DNA of 64,000 nucleotides from Phylloscopus collybita (lineage: Eukaryota > Chordata > Aves > Passeriformes > Phylloscopidae), in NCBI GenBank assembly GCA_027886175.1, contig JAJNNQ010000137.1:30366001-30430000 (forward strand), written 5' to 3'. Each line of letters starts with the position of its first letter. Position 1 is the first letter of the stretch. The position numbers were made by a program, and so were the translations under genes. The notes under the pieces are model-generated. The model ran no database searches. It was not told the origin of the DNA and saw only the letters and a program-made list of their open reading frames with translations. Shown piece by piece: positions 39,237-53,365 of this stretch.

Positions 39237-40056
39237 AAGCTCTCTAAGGCACCATTTCCTGCTGTCTCCTTGTCTGCAGACATCTACCCATCCAGCTCCT
39301 CAGACACTGCCTCTCTGTTTAGATAGAATTGAATCTTCTGGGTTTTTTTTTATTTTTTTATGGGTTGGTTTGAATTGGGTCATCACTGCTAACAGTCAGC
39401 ACATTCAGGATTTTTTTGGGTGACACTTTGAACCTCAGCTGTGCTCTTCCAGGAAGGATCCTTCCATAGCTGTGTCTCTGTGCATGGCTGGGAATGAGTA
39501 TGAAACCCTCCAGGGACCAGAGAGCTGTGCTCCAGTCCAGTGAAACACTTTTTTATCTATTGTAAGCTGAGTGGATTCTCTCACCAGTGATATGCTCCTT
39601 GGCTCTCCCCTAACCAGGGAGGCCCAGACACCTCTACAGACAATTGGGGGTTCATCCTTACCTTACTATTTGATAATTAAAGTATCAAGACTTCTTCTTT
39701 TCAAGGGTGCACGTCTATTGTCTCCTCCACAGAGAACAGATACACATTTTCTTCTTCACATAGAGGAATTCATAGGTTCCTTTTAGGATTAGTGTAGATT
39801 ATACCTTCTAGTGAGTTTTCTAAACAAAAAGATTACCTTTGAGCTAATACCATGAGGATAAATCCTTCATCTGTATTCCCAGGAAACCACTTGAAATTCT
39901 AGGCAATGAGAGTGAGGCTTTTTAAAATTAAGTGGGGAAAAACCCTAATTACTCAAGTTGCAGAGATGAAAAAAGCAGTACTGTTTGTACTGCTGGTCCT
40001 TTGGTGGCCCTTGTACCCAAGTCTGTTCTGGATGTTTAGTGTTTTTGGTGTGGGTG

Positions 40057-40103
40057 TTTTTTTTTTTTTTTTTTTTTTTTTTTTTCTTTTTCTTTTTTTT
40101 TTT
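40057..40103 (+). repeat. Poly-T tract (T29 with C interruptions)
   Basis: T29, C, T5, C, T11. No AATAAA is visible on the minus strand in the adjoining bases, so a retrocopy tail is not supported. Confidence 0.9.
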
Positions 40104-41810
40104 ATCTCTTAAGGACTCCTTGACTAATATTTATATTAGTTAAAGCTGTAATCTAATCTCATTTTCTGCAAGTCCATGCACATTCTAGTGGGTCAAGTCA
40201 TAGCAGGTCAAGTTCTTTTCTGTAAGCAAGATCTGTTGGGTGGCAGATGCTTGGAGAGGTGGTTATAACTCAGTATAACACAGTATTCTGTGTACTGTCC
40301 CTAGCTGCAGCATCTGGACATTGGGAACACCAATTAAAACCTGCTGTGATGTGACCACATCTTCCATCCTTTTGGCTTCTGTCCAGCTCCTAGTACCCAA
40401 AGCTCAAAGGGAAAGGTGGTACAAAAGGCACTAATGCACATCTCTGCAGACTGGTCACCTGTACTGCAATAATGAAATCCCCCAGGTCATCTGGAAAGGG
40501 AACTCCACTCCAGTGGCACTGCTGACTAGGTGAAAAGGGAGAAAGGTAGTATTTGGTCCAGACATCTCAGTTCTGCACAGTTTCTCTGCCATCACAATGA
40601 GGAAGACTCACTCACTGGTGAATCTCCACCTATTGAGGGCCATCTCCTCACTGCAGTCACATCTGCATGACTCCTAGGGAATGTAAACCCCTTATTAAAC
40701 AAGAGGGACAGGAAAGTCTAATGTTAGTCTAACTGGCAATTTTGCAACTTGATTTTTTGTACTTCAGGTAGATTAACAGCAACAGAAATGAGTTCTTGTA
40801 TATTATGTAGCTTATTTCAGCCTCTGATTAGGTTATGTTTTGTGCACAATCCCTTTCTTGACACAGCAGCTGCCAAAGCTGGTTTCTGGACAGGCCTGTC
40901 TTGGGAATAGTGTGTGCTGTGATTTGGTTAAAGGGCGCTCAGTCTGGATGTGTGTCTCTGCTTGCCCCTTCCATTGCAACTTTGTTGTGGTAACTTTTAT
41001 GAACCCCAAACCAGCTCCTTCCTAGTCTTTACACAAAACACATTAATTGGGACCTCTGGCTTTGTTGCAACAACCAACTCCTACTTGTAGGAATTGTATA
41101 CCTATGATCCTCATTTCCACAAATTGCAAAAGTTTCCATTACCTCAAAGTTTGATACAGGTATTATTAAGTATTGGTAAGTGAAATCATACAAGAATATT
41201 GTAGTGAGTCCTTCATGGCCCCATGTCTGCTAAAAATAACTGCTGACAGATCTGATTTCCACATGTCAGAGTGGAGAAGACTTCCAGGTAATTCACCTGT
41301 ATCATCACAGACTATATTTTCTGGTTGTACTTTTAGTCATCTCTTTGCACAAATTTTCCCCAAAAAGCATTTAGTGAAGTTGCCTGCCTGAATTAGTTTC
41401 TCTGTAAGGTTATCTGCTTTTAAAACCAAGACAGTCCCAAACTACAAGTACAGCAGCAGGAGGAGAAGTAAAAATCTTCGCATCTCCTTGATGCATTTGA
41501 CTCAGTCATATTTCTTCATGTATTTAATGTATTTATATATGATTTTTAGTACTCTTTTAAGAGGTATCTACAAATCTACAAATTCTGTACCTCTTTTAAA
41601 ATACATTAACTTTTCAGAATTATTTAAGACATGCTGGAGGAGAGCATCTATAGTCTTGTTGTGATGTTTTTTCTTTTTAGAAGACTAGTCCCCGCGATTC
41701 ACAAGCCACTGATTTACACAGTGGCACTAGCCATGTGAGCATTATTGGTTTCTTCATGAGGGTCACAGTCCAAACCCTCCCACCCTGTCCTTGGCCCAGC
41801 GCAACCTCCC

Positions 41811-41862
41811 AAGCCTCTGAAGTCAAGGTCAGAGGCTTCATTCCTGTGAAACAGGAATGAAG
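41811..41862. repeat. Two overlapping perfect hairpins
   Basis: AAGCCTCTGA (41811-41820) pairs perfectly with TCAGAGGCTT (41829-41838) across 8 bases. CTTCATTCCTGT (41836-41847) pairs perfectly with ACAGGAATGAAG (41851-41862) across a GAA loop. The stems share the bases CTT at 41836-41838, so the full forms compete. No gene adjoins them. Confidence 0.7.
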
Positions 41863-42353
41863 TCCTAATCCCTGTAAGCACCTTTTCTAGATAAGTCCTT
41901 GGTTCATGGAGGAGTTTGTTGCTCTGACTGTGTCAGCATAATGAGAGCAGAGTAGCTGCTCCCAGTGTATTTGGTTGCTGTGGCAGCTGGTCTGGCTTGC
42001 TCATATCGCTACAGCTCTGTTTATGATGGAGCATTTATTTACACAGGCACATGCATCCTTTTTTTATAGAGCCACCTGGCAAAGCTTTGCTGCCTTCACC
42101 CTCAGCTCTGTGGGCTGGGATCACGTGTTGGCTGTTTGCGTCTATCAGAAGCAGAGCATGAGTGGTGCTGAGGGACTGAGGCTGAGGGCAAGACCTGTAT
42201 TTGAACTGGCAGGGGAGGGATGGAACTGCTGGGTGTGCAGTTCAGCAGACTTTCCTGGCTAAAGCAAAAACCTTGATGCTTACAGACCACAGATACCTAG
42301 GGTGTCTAACACGGCAGGCTCAAATGTTGCTGTCCAGTGGTTGGGTTCAGCGG

Positions 42354-42392
42354 GTTTCAGCTGAAACACTGCTTTCAGCAGCTGAGCAGCTG
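42354..42392 (+). promoter_or_regulatory. Cluster of three CAGCTG E-boxes with a 14-nt perfect palindrome
   Basis: CAGCTG occurs at 42358-42363, 42379-42384 and 42387-42392. The first is the centre of GTTTCAGCTGAAAC (42354-42367), a perfect palindrome. bHLH factors bind CAGCTG, and the GTTTC/GAAAC halves recall interferon-response half-sites. Regulatory function is inferred from motif density only. Confidence 0.25.
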
Positions 42393-45300
42393 ATTTCACT
42401 GCCTACTGTGTTAGCTGATTGACCTTCTGCAGAAATGAAATAGGAACTAAGCAGTTTTGTGGTTCAGAAACATAATTTCGTTTCCTAGCATGACAACACT
42501 GCTGCTCTTCCCCAGGAAGGTTGCTTTCTTGGCTTGTACCCTTGCAACAGCAGCCAGAATAATACAGGCAGCCTCATGCCTCAGTTAACTCAGCTTTACA
42601 TGGCATTAAGGAGCATGCCAAGCCAGTAAAAATGGGGACATGACAGTGGTAGGTGGTAGCCAGTCATCTACTCCTTGAAGTTTTGTCTTGTTTTCACTGC
42701 TGTAGATCCTCCTGTACTAGTCTGGTTGCCTCTGCCAATGGCAGAATAGACAGGGCCATGCCAAGACAGCTTTGGGAGAAAGAATGACCAATTATAGAGA
42801 GAGTTTTGTGTTTGGAGCTTGTGCTGTCATGCAATGAAATTGCCCATGCTTGAACAGGGAAGAGAGGAACTGCTGTGGGCTGGTGGCTGCTTGGAGTAGC
42901 TGGGGTTGCAGTGAGGCTCAGCCTCCCTAGACTAAAACACTGTTTCACCTCATGTATGCCCAGTCAGTGTTGGTCATGGCATAACATTTTACAAGCACTG
43001 GAGTTAGCACATCTTTGGGAATTATCTGAAATAAAGAAGGGAAAACATCCATTACTGTGTCTGCTCATATGCTCTGGCCTGTTTCCCTTCCAGAATCGTG
43101 TTTCTGTGGGGTGTGAAAATTATTGGAGACTGGTAAATCTCCTGAGCATTGCATAGAGCTGCTGGGTGACAGGGGACAATGTATGGGGTTGCTGCTCTGC
43201 CACCGGTGGAGGGGCAAGCATCCAGGGAGCTGGGACAGTTGCTGCTCCCAGGGATGGCTGACTGTGAGCCAGCTTCATGCTGGGGCTGCTTTAGTGTAGT
43301 ACTGTGCTGGGGCAGGTGTATTCTATGTCATAGGAAGGCTCATAAGGCCAAGCAGAGCATCCTGGTAATGCACTTGGAGTCTATAATCCTAAACAATGAC
43401 CACAGCCACAAAGATAACTAAACCCTACCTGCAAGCACATTTTATTAATTGAAAACTGCCACAATATCCATTGGCCTAGAGGTGCTTTAGTTTTTACTAG
43501 CAGTTTCCTAGAGGTGCTCTCAGTTTGGTGGCATAGCACATGCCAGCAATGCCATGCTGGTTAAGTGATGGGCTGCAAGGTGCTTCTCTCAGCCAAGACC
43601 ATGTACACATGGCTCAGCATCAAATCTGGAGACTTAACTCCCCAGTTGTGGGGCCAACATATTGGCTAGTCATCCTGGGCTGTCTTCCTATTCCAGGAAG
43701 AGAATTGAGTGTTTGTGGGAAGAGGTTTGTCATATAATAAAATGGCTTATTGCCATCAGTATACAGTAGCTCCATGCCTAGACACCTTATGTGGGGGATT
43801 AGGCAGGGATTTGGGTTTCTTCTCTGTCTGAGAGGATTCTCAAGCCATCTCCTTTGTCTGGGCTATAAACCATTTGTGGGGCAGGATGGAGGGGAAGAAA
43901 CATCATCCTTTGCTGTGCCCAAGAGCCTTGGCAGATGAGAAGGTCACTGCCTTTACAAAACTTGTGCAAAATTGAAGAGCAGCAGAGTGGGAGGAGTGGT
44001 GTGCTTCTCCTCTGCCAGGACATATCTCTCAAAATAAATGCTATAGCTGAAAAGGATGGCCTCAGGCAGAAGTTTCCCACCATTTGAGGAGAGCAGCGCT
44101 GTACTGGACTATTTTGTGAGATGCTCTGTTCTCCACCTGTGTTTTTAATTGAGAGACAAGTGCCTGAGTAGCTGAGAGAAATCCAGGCACTGTGGTTCTT
44201 TCATGTGCCAGGAGAGGCACCTGCAAGGGAACATCTGTGGTGAGCACAGCATAGCACAGCAGTGCATGGCACAGCCGAGCCTCTGAGAGCTGGGACAGGC
44301 AGGGATGAATATGCAAAATTGAATTTTGGATGTAGGCGCAGGAGTGGTTGGCACATCTCCTGGCCATCAAGGCAGTGCCTTCACTAGCAGCTCAGGATGG
44401 GCAGCTGAACATGTCCCCAGAAGAGCTGGCAGCATCTGCAGGGCCTAGGGCTTTTTGGCACCTCAGGCTTGGGGGCTGAAGCACTGCTCTGCCTCCACTG
44501 CAATGCGAGAAGTGATCTGCCCAGTACCGGCTGAATATTTTAATCTGCCAAGGATTGATAGGCATGGAGGTCTGCTTTGCTCTCTTTTAAGGAAGAAAGT
44601 TTTAGCTGCAAAAGAGGTTTCACAACCTTTTCCTGCCTTGCAATAGGCATAGGCTTTTTTGAAAGGCTTTGGGTTTAGACATATTCCCTAGCCAGCCTTT
44701 GAGCTCCGTGCCTCCTGTATCCTGGGTGCCTGTACTGCATCCATGGGCCACCTCTCCAATGGGGCTGGGCACCCTGTTTTGTGGTGGAGGCTCCTGAGAC
44801 AGTGCTCAATCCTATGTGGGTTCTCCTACAGCTGCTGCCCAGAGCCACATGTGGACTCCACCTTGCAAGTCACTAACTCCTACAAAAAGATCATCCTGGT
44901 TGCAGCTAGCACTGCAAAAGGGGTTGACAGTAGTTGGATTTCCCCCATTTCTCATCCCCATGTGAATTATCTGTGGCTGGTCCCACCTAGCCATGCTGTT
45001 GATGGGGCTGTGCCAAGGTATGGTGTGGTGTTAGTGCAGTGCTTACCTGCTTGGCTCAGGGACCAGCCTTCCCAGTGCACATCTGAGTGCACTGTCAGAG
45101 TGGTAACATGTGGTGCCATTTTATCAAGATAATATTCACCCTTAAGTTTTCCTTATTGTGCTTTTCCTAAGTAGGTTGAAGAGGATGGTCTTTGCCTCAA
45201 ATATGGGGCATGGTCTGGTAAAGTCAGGGAGCAAACTCCCTGTGTGGAGGTGGCTGCAGTCTACCTCCATCAGCTGGCAGAAGGGTTGGGCAGTTAGGAG

Positions 45301-46364
45301 CCTCCCAGATCCCAGTGTGGTTCTTAGGAGTCAGCCTCTTGCTTCCAAGAACTGAGCCTGCTCCTTCAGCTTGTGCACTGACATGAAAATCCAACATGGA
45401 GATGAAGAAAAGCAACAACAATCCAGATGACTCGGATATATTTTAATAAACACAATGCTGCTTTTCATCACATCCTTCCCCTCTCCTCTTGCTACACCAG
45501 GATGCTCTTAAAGCCTGCAGTGAGACACCAAATTGCAGCTTATGCATTTCAGGGACTGTCCTAAGGTGACTTTATGATGCTTGTATCCCAACTGTCTGTT
45601 CTGTTTATGCTGGATGTTAAGTTCTGCACCTTTCAGACTGGCTCTGAGAGTGAAGAGGGGGAAGTGTGGGGTTTGTTACCAGAAACTGCACTTGGCTCCC
45701 CCCCATTCTCTCTCATGGACTGTGTTGGCTGCAGCAGAGACAGAGGGAGAAAACTCTCCTTTGCTTCTAGTTAGTTTTTAGCTAGCTGAAATAGAGAAGT
45801 TCCCTGGACTGTGGCTTTTCCTTTTCTTGAAACTGATTTGCCCTGCTCTATACTGAAAACCTAAAAAACCACTGTGAGCTCACACCTGTGGCTCACTGGG
45901 GCCCGAGATGCAGCATTTTCCAGTGCAGGAGGGACTGATAAGAGATTGAGTGAACCGAGCTACACCTCATGACAAGGGCTTTCTGAATTCACCATCTCTT
46001 AAGAACAGTGAGAGGTTTTAGTGTTTAATGTGATACATTTTTTATGATTGTAAATACTTTACTTGCTAAATAAATAGGTTTTTTCCACTTTTCTCTGAAG
46101 AAATCTTTTCCCAAACCAGTTAGGGGAAGGGCCACTTGAATCCGCTTTCTAGAAGGACCCCTTTGGAAATTTCCTCCCAAATTTGCCCCAAACCAAAACA
46201 AATACAGGGACTTTACTGAAAACAGATGGCATGTTCCTGCAAACTGCCTCCCTGGCCATTGCAGGGATTGTCAGCCTGTGGGGTACCCTGGGGGATCCAT
46301 CCTCCATGCAGGAAGCTGCTGAGAACATCACCCTAACCTTCAACTCTCCCCAAGAGCCCTGCCA

Positions 46365-46381
46365 TTTTTTTTTTTTTTTTT
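46365..46381 (+). repeat. T17 homopolymer
   Basis: Seventeen T residues in otherwise mixed sequence. No retrocopy was recognised beside it. Confidence 0.85.
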
Positions 46382-49300
46382 GTGGCACTTTTTTCACATG
46401 GAGAGCAAGACCTCAAAAAGAAAGTCAAGAGCAGTCTCCAGCTTCCCCTTCTCCCCCCCCCAACCCACCATTAGTGTTCAGGGAAAACAGAAGTAACGAA
46501 CTGTTATGTTCAGGAAATGGCTAAAATTAGTATTCCTCATGAATGATGACATTATCACTAGAGATGGAATTAGTTAATTTGTTTTCTGCCATAGGTACTG
46601 CTTTTTCTTGGTGCTGCAGAGTGCTTTGCTGTGCAGCTGGGAACAAGATGTCCAAATCCGCTGCTTCCACCCATGGCAGAGTTGGCTGCTGCTTCATTAC
46701 AAGAATTAAGAAGCGAGTTGGAAGCATGATAAATGCCTTCATTAGATGAGTTTGCCCTTTACTAACTTGGACTTTTTCTACAAACACAGTGGTTGTATGG
46801 GAACCCAGGAAGGCCATGGGAACATGCATCATGGTTCCTGCAGGATTTTGAAGGAGGGACTGGAGGTGCTGTGGTCCCTGCATGGGCTAACCAACAACAG
46901 CTCTGTTGTGCTGCAATAAGGTTGGTCCCCGTGGAAGGCATGGGGGCAGTCTGTCCCTGTGATGGCAAATAAAACTTCAGCCAGTTGCTTGTGACAAGTA
47001 GTGACACTGTTTCAAGGTTTTATGAGCCTAAAGAAAGAGGATGGGTGAAGGGAGAGAGGTGTCCTTTATGTATCTGTTAAATAAATCAAGTTTGAGGGAG
47101 ATCTACTATTGTGTATGGAAGAAAAGATGGTTGTTATGGAGCAAAGGAGCTGAAGTGTCTGCCAAAGTGTCTAATACGATTCAAAGCCTTTCAACTTTAT
47201 ATAAAGAAACTACACAGCTCAACTAAGTAGGCTGGTTAAAGCCAAGCAGGCTCTTACACTTTAAACAAAAGCTAGATAAAAGCTTCTCTTTGCCACGTGG
47301 CTGGGAACGAAGTGGTGCCTCTGAACTCCTTGAACCTGACCTGGCAGGCACTAATTTATCTGCCATGACTGGGCAGCACTGAAGAGTCCTTCCTTACTTC
47401 AGGGAGGCTGTAAATATGCCCATGGTGACAAATGCAGCTCTTGCTTATACTACGGTAGGAAAAAACAACTTGCATGAAGAATACCTGACTCTAAGTTGGC
47501 AAGTTTTGGAGAGTATGGTGCCAATCAAATCTTAAAAATTGGTAAACATGTGCCTTGGAAAAAAACCCAAACTCCATTGTGTAGGGTGTCCTGGTGTTTT
47601 TAAAGTGGTGATTGCTATGGTGATATAGGCTGGTGTGTTGTCCAGAGCCTGATACCCTGGAAGAGGGGCCGGCTGGAGGCATGGGAAGGCCCATCATATG
47701 GCTGTGTAAGGAATATTTTGAATGCTCTCTTCCATCAAAATACTAAAAATTAGAATTCCACTCTTTCTAAAATAACCCCTTAAATTCATAAATGAGAAAC
47801 TGTGTGTGGAAAGGGCTGAGTACATAATTCTCTCCTATCAGTATGTGTCAGGTAAATCAGAGATGTTCAAAATGTTCTCAGGACAGACAGTGAGACTTGA
47901 CTGAAGCAGTGACTGGGTGAAGGGTGCTTCCTCCTGAAACAGCTACTGGCATTAAAGCTGCCTTTTGCATTTATGTCAGACAACATGCTGAATAGAACTG
48001 TTAATGGGCTACAAAATATGTGTGTTCCTCTTTCATGACTCCTTTTCTGTGTATATGCCCTGCTTTTTTCTGGTTGGTTGGGTTTTATTTTTGTTTGCTT
48101 GTTTTTTTTGTTTTCTTTCAGGATGTTTTCAAGCAAGTGCTCAGTTTTTCTGTTGGAGGGTGATGCATCCACCAGGATGGGAAAACTCACTGGTACTTGC
48201 CAAAAATTTCATTTTAACCACTCATTTGTTTAATACAGCATCAGATTTTTGTTTTACAACATGTCTGTTTTTGCTTAGGTAAGCATAGCAAACTTGTTGG
48301 TAAGCAAGTTATGCTTATTACTGCTATTATTATTGTTAGTTAAGCCAAAACTTTTGAGTATGAGTGGGTGAAAATAAGAAAAAGTCACATTCTAGCATGT
48401 CTTTATCACATGAAATGTTTTTTTTTAACGTTGTGCTTGGAAATGGTGTGTTTCCTTGTGTTGACTACACTAGTGTGTTTTAAAATGCTGAGTTTTTTAC
48501 CTTCATTTTTGGCTTCATCTCAGAAGTCAGCTCCATGAGTATGAGTAAAATGTGTGTGTGTACTATAGATACAGCTTCTTGGGGTGAAGACACTTCTGCC
48601 AATGTCTGTAGACATTTCTCCTGGTTTCCAACTACCCAAATCTATCTACCAGAGAGTAGAGGACCTGGTGTGGGAAGTGCAGAGGGGCAGCAGCCTACAG
48701 ACCTGTCTGCCGGTGTGGTGGGGCCCTGATCCTGCCTGCACGAGGGGCATGAGTTCTGTGGGGAGCATGGCACTGGGGCTGAGAGACCCCCTGTCTCTGC
48801 TTGCCTTCTTTACCTGCAGAGTGTAGAACTTGGCACCCACGGGATGCAGAGATGCAGGCACACAAAGTAAGACAGAGGTTTCCCCACGGTGCTGAGGAGA
48901 GAAAGAGAATTCCTGTGGGTTAGGATCAGCAGGGGTTTTGTAACTGTAATTTTAGTCTCTGTGAATTTATAAATTGAAGCATGTTTTTCGGATGTTTTAT
49001 GTGTTCTGAAGCCTTTGTCCAAAGCAATTATATGATTTATTAAAATTTTTTGATGTGAAGGGAATTTCATATAGCAAGGTTAAAACAAGAGAGGCTCATT
49101 GTCAGAAGTCATTAGTAAGGCCCAAGGGGAAGAAGGGAAAGGAAAAGGAAATTCTCTGGTATAGCAGAATGGCAGGTAATTAATAATTGCTGCAATTATA
49201 CTTCATAATAACTGGAGTACATTCTGACTCTTCATCATTGGCTTGCCAGGCTTCATTACTCCCAGGTTCTTTTTGGTATAAAAGCCAAAACAACAAGCAA

Positions 49301-51236
49301 ATCTAATCATGTTTTGGTGTGACTTCAGCTCTTCGTGAAATTTAGAAGGTGATGTATGATATTGAGTCAGAACTGGTCTGGATTTTAATTTAGGGAGAGA
49401 AGTCCTTCCATAGACTTTGACACAGCTGGACAGGGCTGTCACCAGAACCTGGCAAGACCTCAGATTGAAAAGAATTGTGGCAAAAGTATGCAGTGATTAA
49501 AAAACTAGAACTTTGTGTTGTGTTAAATATGGGAAGCTGAAGTTGTTGTGAGCAAAATTAGTACTAGTTAGATGGTGATCTCTGATAGCCATTGAAACTG
49601 TCTGTGGACAATGGCTTGTTTATTTTCCTTCATGAAAAACAGACAAATGCCTTTTGAATGCAATGATCCAATGGTATGGGTGAGAGCTGGTCAATCAGCT
49701 GGCTTTTGCAGAGGCCAGTGAAAAAATGCCTGAAGACTTCCTACCTAGGATGGAAGATGTCTCAAAGAAATGGCAGTGTTTCTTGACCAGGGAAAGGTCA
49801 GCTGTATTATGGCAGCCTCAGTGACATGGACTTGGAATCTGCTCTTAGGAGAGTACATGCTTATAAAAGGAATGTGCAGCTCTAGCAAATGAGATGTTTT
49901 GGAATAATTTATTCTACTGACTGAGAATATCCACTGAGTCCTGAATTATGTGTCTTTTGTTCTGCTGTGTGTAACTACCAGAGCATTGACAATTTCAGTG
50001 ACAGTCATGTTTGAGCCAAGGCTGTGCAAGTGTGTGATGCTGTTGTGACATGTGCTGCTTTCAGGTGACTGAGCCCTGGTGACACAGGGTAGAAATTATT
50101 TCCTCAAGTATTATTTGGATAATCTTTGTAAAAATGCCTTGATGATAAAAGATGACCAAAGAAATGTAGCATGTCTATTGGACCAATTAGGCCTCAAGAA
50201 GTGTTTCAGACCATGAGAACAGCCTAAAATTTTAGTTCATGGCACACAAAGCAGTGATGCAAATATTGTTCACTAACAGCTGTTGGAAAGAAAAAAGAGG
50301 ATGCAGAAATCACAGGTGAGGGGTGAACTTCAGAGGAGGATGCAAAGCCTTGAGCAGAAGTTGTTGTCTTTCTCAAAACTAGTTCTGAAGGTGTGCAGAC
50401 GTGAGCAAAGCCGGTGGTACTCCAGGCCCTTAGGTAGGAGTTTCAAGAGTGGTGCTATTTTATAAATGACTATAAAGCTCTTGATAGACCCAGAGCTTTT
50501 GGCTGTGAGGAGCTCTCTTGCCATGAGGTTGGCAAGGTGAAACATTGTGCAGGGCCATTGGAAAGGGGGTCATTGTGAAGGGGGTTCCATAATTAGACCA
50601 ATGTGGTGTCATAAATATGACAAAGCAGATAAAGACTCCAAGACTTTCACCAAAACAGAGCTGACTCAGTGAGGGTGTCAAATACTCCCTCTGACTCTCC
50701 CACTGAGCAACTGAAGGCAGAGGAACTGTCTCCTCATTCCAAAACTGCATGTAACCAGCACCACTGAATGTGCTTCTGGCTTCCTCAAATTCATTGTGGT
50801 GCTTCTGGAAGTGCTATTATCTTGTGAACATGTGGAAGGGGAGAGTTTTCCTCAGAGAACAAGGATTTCTGCCAGCTCCTCTGTGCTATAAGCAAAATCG
50901 CAACCACCCTGTTGGTGCAGCAACAGGAAGAGGTGCAATGATGGTGTTTGGTGCATAGAAAATTTTCATATATCATTTAAAAAGGTACGTAATTTGTGTG
51001 GAATTTTTCTTAGACAGCCAGACATGCTGCTTTCCTAAATTATCCATTTGACCCAAGAAAGTATTACTAGGGTTTCTGTTGTGGTGGTTTGAAATGGAGA
51101 GCTTAAATATAGCACATTCTTGGTTGTTTACCAAGACAGAGGGATGAGACATCTGAGAGCTTGTGTAGATGCTGAGCCCCTTCCAGGAGTGCAGAAGCTA
51201 AACTGAATGGTGCAAATTAGATGGATTTGGAACTGG

Positions 51237-51239
<3 letters not shown>

Positions 51240-51280
<41 letters not shown>

Positions 51281-51323
51281 AAAAGAAAAAAAAAAGAAAA
51301 AAAAGAAAAAAAAGAAAAAAAAA
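51240..51323 (+). repeat. Poly-A tract (A39) continuing as A-rich G-interrupted repeat
   Basis: A39 followed by irregular AAAAG to A(8)G units. A retrocopy tail was considered. The 150 bases upstream hold no AATAAA and no recognisable transcript, and poly(A)-tailed retrocopies are scarce in birds. The Lys-rich and Phe-rich frames across it are artefacts. Confidence 0.9.
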
Positions 51324-53365
51324 GGAGGTATGCAGATGATGAGAAACAAAGGTCATCTTTGGATGGTCTCCCAGATGCCTACCTTGTGACAACATTAATA
51401 AGCAACACAGAAAATATTAAAACACCTGTCTCCTTCCCTCTGTATGGTTATGCAGCAGGTTGTGACCAGCTTGTGAACTGTGACCACTGTGAGGTGGCAA
51501 TTTCTGGCAAAGAGCAGCAGCAAAGTGCTGCAGAGGCAGGCAGATGCAGAGGGCAATCATGTCTTGCTCTATTTAGCAGAGACCCTGTGAACCAGGAGCT
51601 GAGACCTCCATTTCTATTTCCTTCCATTCTTAACAGGAGCTTTAACAGTGTACTAAAAGTTTGCCATATTTGCATTAATTTTTTTGACATTAAGTGGGAG
51701 TTTTTATTCTTTTTCTGGTAAAAAACTTTGCAGTACGTCCCTCCTCCATCACCTTTAGAGTTGCAGGCAGACTGTGTTTTTATGATGGTTATATCCAGAA
51801 AGTTTATGCTGCTTTAATAAATGGTTTAAAATCCTGCTTAAATTGCTTTCCTTGTCTTAATTTGTATTTTTTCAAAATAGTTTAAAAGGCCATAGGGATT
51901 TTACTGCCCATCTTGTCTTTTTAGGCTTAAGGCCCAGATTTTTTTTGATAGATTGCCTCTCTAACTGCAGATGTACTTTGAAAGAGTTTTGTTTGGAGAG
52001 GTGCTGCATACCTACACCCTGTAAACTCCCAATGTTCATCTGCAGCTGACCCCAACTACTACTTCTTATAAAACTTAGTTTTGCCAGTTTAGGGAATATG
52101 TAGCCAGTCTATAGTTGTATAGCTGTGATTTTACCTGCCCCTGAATTATTATTTCTCTTTGTTGCAGAGAGCTTAAGCCATTTCAAGCCCAAACCCTCAT
52201 TGAGGCTGCAATAAATCTTGAAGAGATGCTTCAGTGTAGTCATGTCTGGTAGCTGTGCTGTCATGTGCCAATGAGAGAATGGAAGTCCTGCTCACACCCC
52301 AAAAACTGACATAAAGGTAAAGAACATTTTTATGGTAAAAAATAGCATTTCACAGCAGCTGGAGAATAGGAGATACCTGTAAGTAGGAAAGTTAAAGGTA
52401 GAGTCCCTTAAAACTACAGTTTTAGCATATCCTCTTAAACAGCCCTACCACAAAAAGGAAAAGTAATAGCTGTTAAATGAAAAAATATATGTATGGGTTT
52501 GAAAAACCTCCAACCAATGTGAAGAGACTTTAAAAAGAAGTGAGGCTAATGAGGCACAGTGTTGGGCTTGGATGTACCTGGGATCATTTCTAAGCCAGAC
52601 TGATCTACTTCTGGATGTTTTTTTCCTGCAGAGACCTTTGCTTCAAACCCTACACTGAGCAGTCCCAGCATGGGCTGCCTCTGTGCCCATTTGTTGTTAG
52701 CTTGTTAACTAATGAACCACTGTCTTCTCCTTCTCCAGCTCAGATCCTTGTTGCTGCTGCTCTCCTGCAGCCAGAGCTGAGATGCAGAGCTCCCTTTGGT
52801 CCAAGGTGTCCCTGGACAGCTGTTGATTTCACAACAGTGCTGACCTGGGGCTTGTCTCCTGATGGAGATTGTCTAGAGAAAATCAGCACCAGGAGGTCCT
52901 GCTTTCTGCCTCCACTCCTACTTTACTAAAGAAAGGGGCTTGTGGCACAGACTGTAAAGGCAGGATTTTGGACGTACACAGCCTGTCCCATATTATATTG
53001 CATTTCATTGCTTAGCACAAGGTAAGGAGGTGTGCAATCTGCTCAGATGTGTATAGATGTCAGACCAGGCATGCTCTGCTCCTCATAGTAAGTTGAACTC
53101 ATGTTTTTTACTCTCAAAGCTACCCCGAACTCAGCTGCAAGTTAATATATATTTGTGGACTCCCTGAACAAGTACCACTAGGACTGAGCCCGACTCCAGA
53201 TGAAGGTGACTACCTTGGGTATCAGAAGAGCTGTAATCTTTGAATTACTGATCTGTTAGAAAAAAAATGCAAAATGATTTAAGAAGGGTGAGAAGAAACA
53301 TGGCTGGCAGCTGAATTCCTGGTACAATGGCACATAGTTTCATTTTCCATGTCTGTTCCTCTAAC

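Noticed and set aside
51050..51240. Processed pseudogene upstream of the A39 tract
   Set aside because: There is no AATAAA and no recognisable transcript before the tract, and birds have few poly(A)-tailed retrocopies.
51128..51395. Poly-Phe and poly-Lys frames on both strands
   Set aside because: They are translations of the A39 and A-rich tract.
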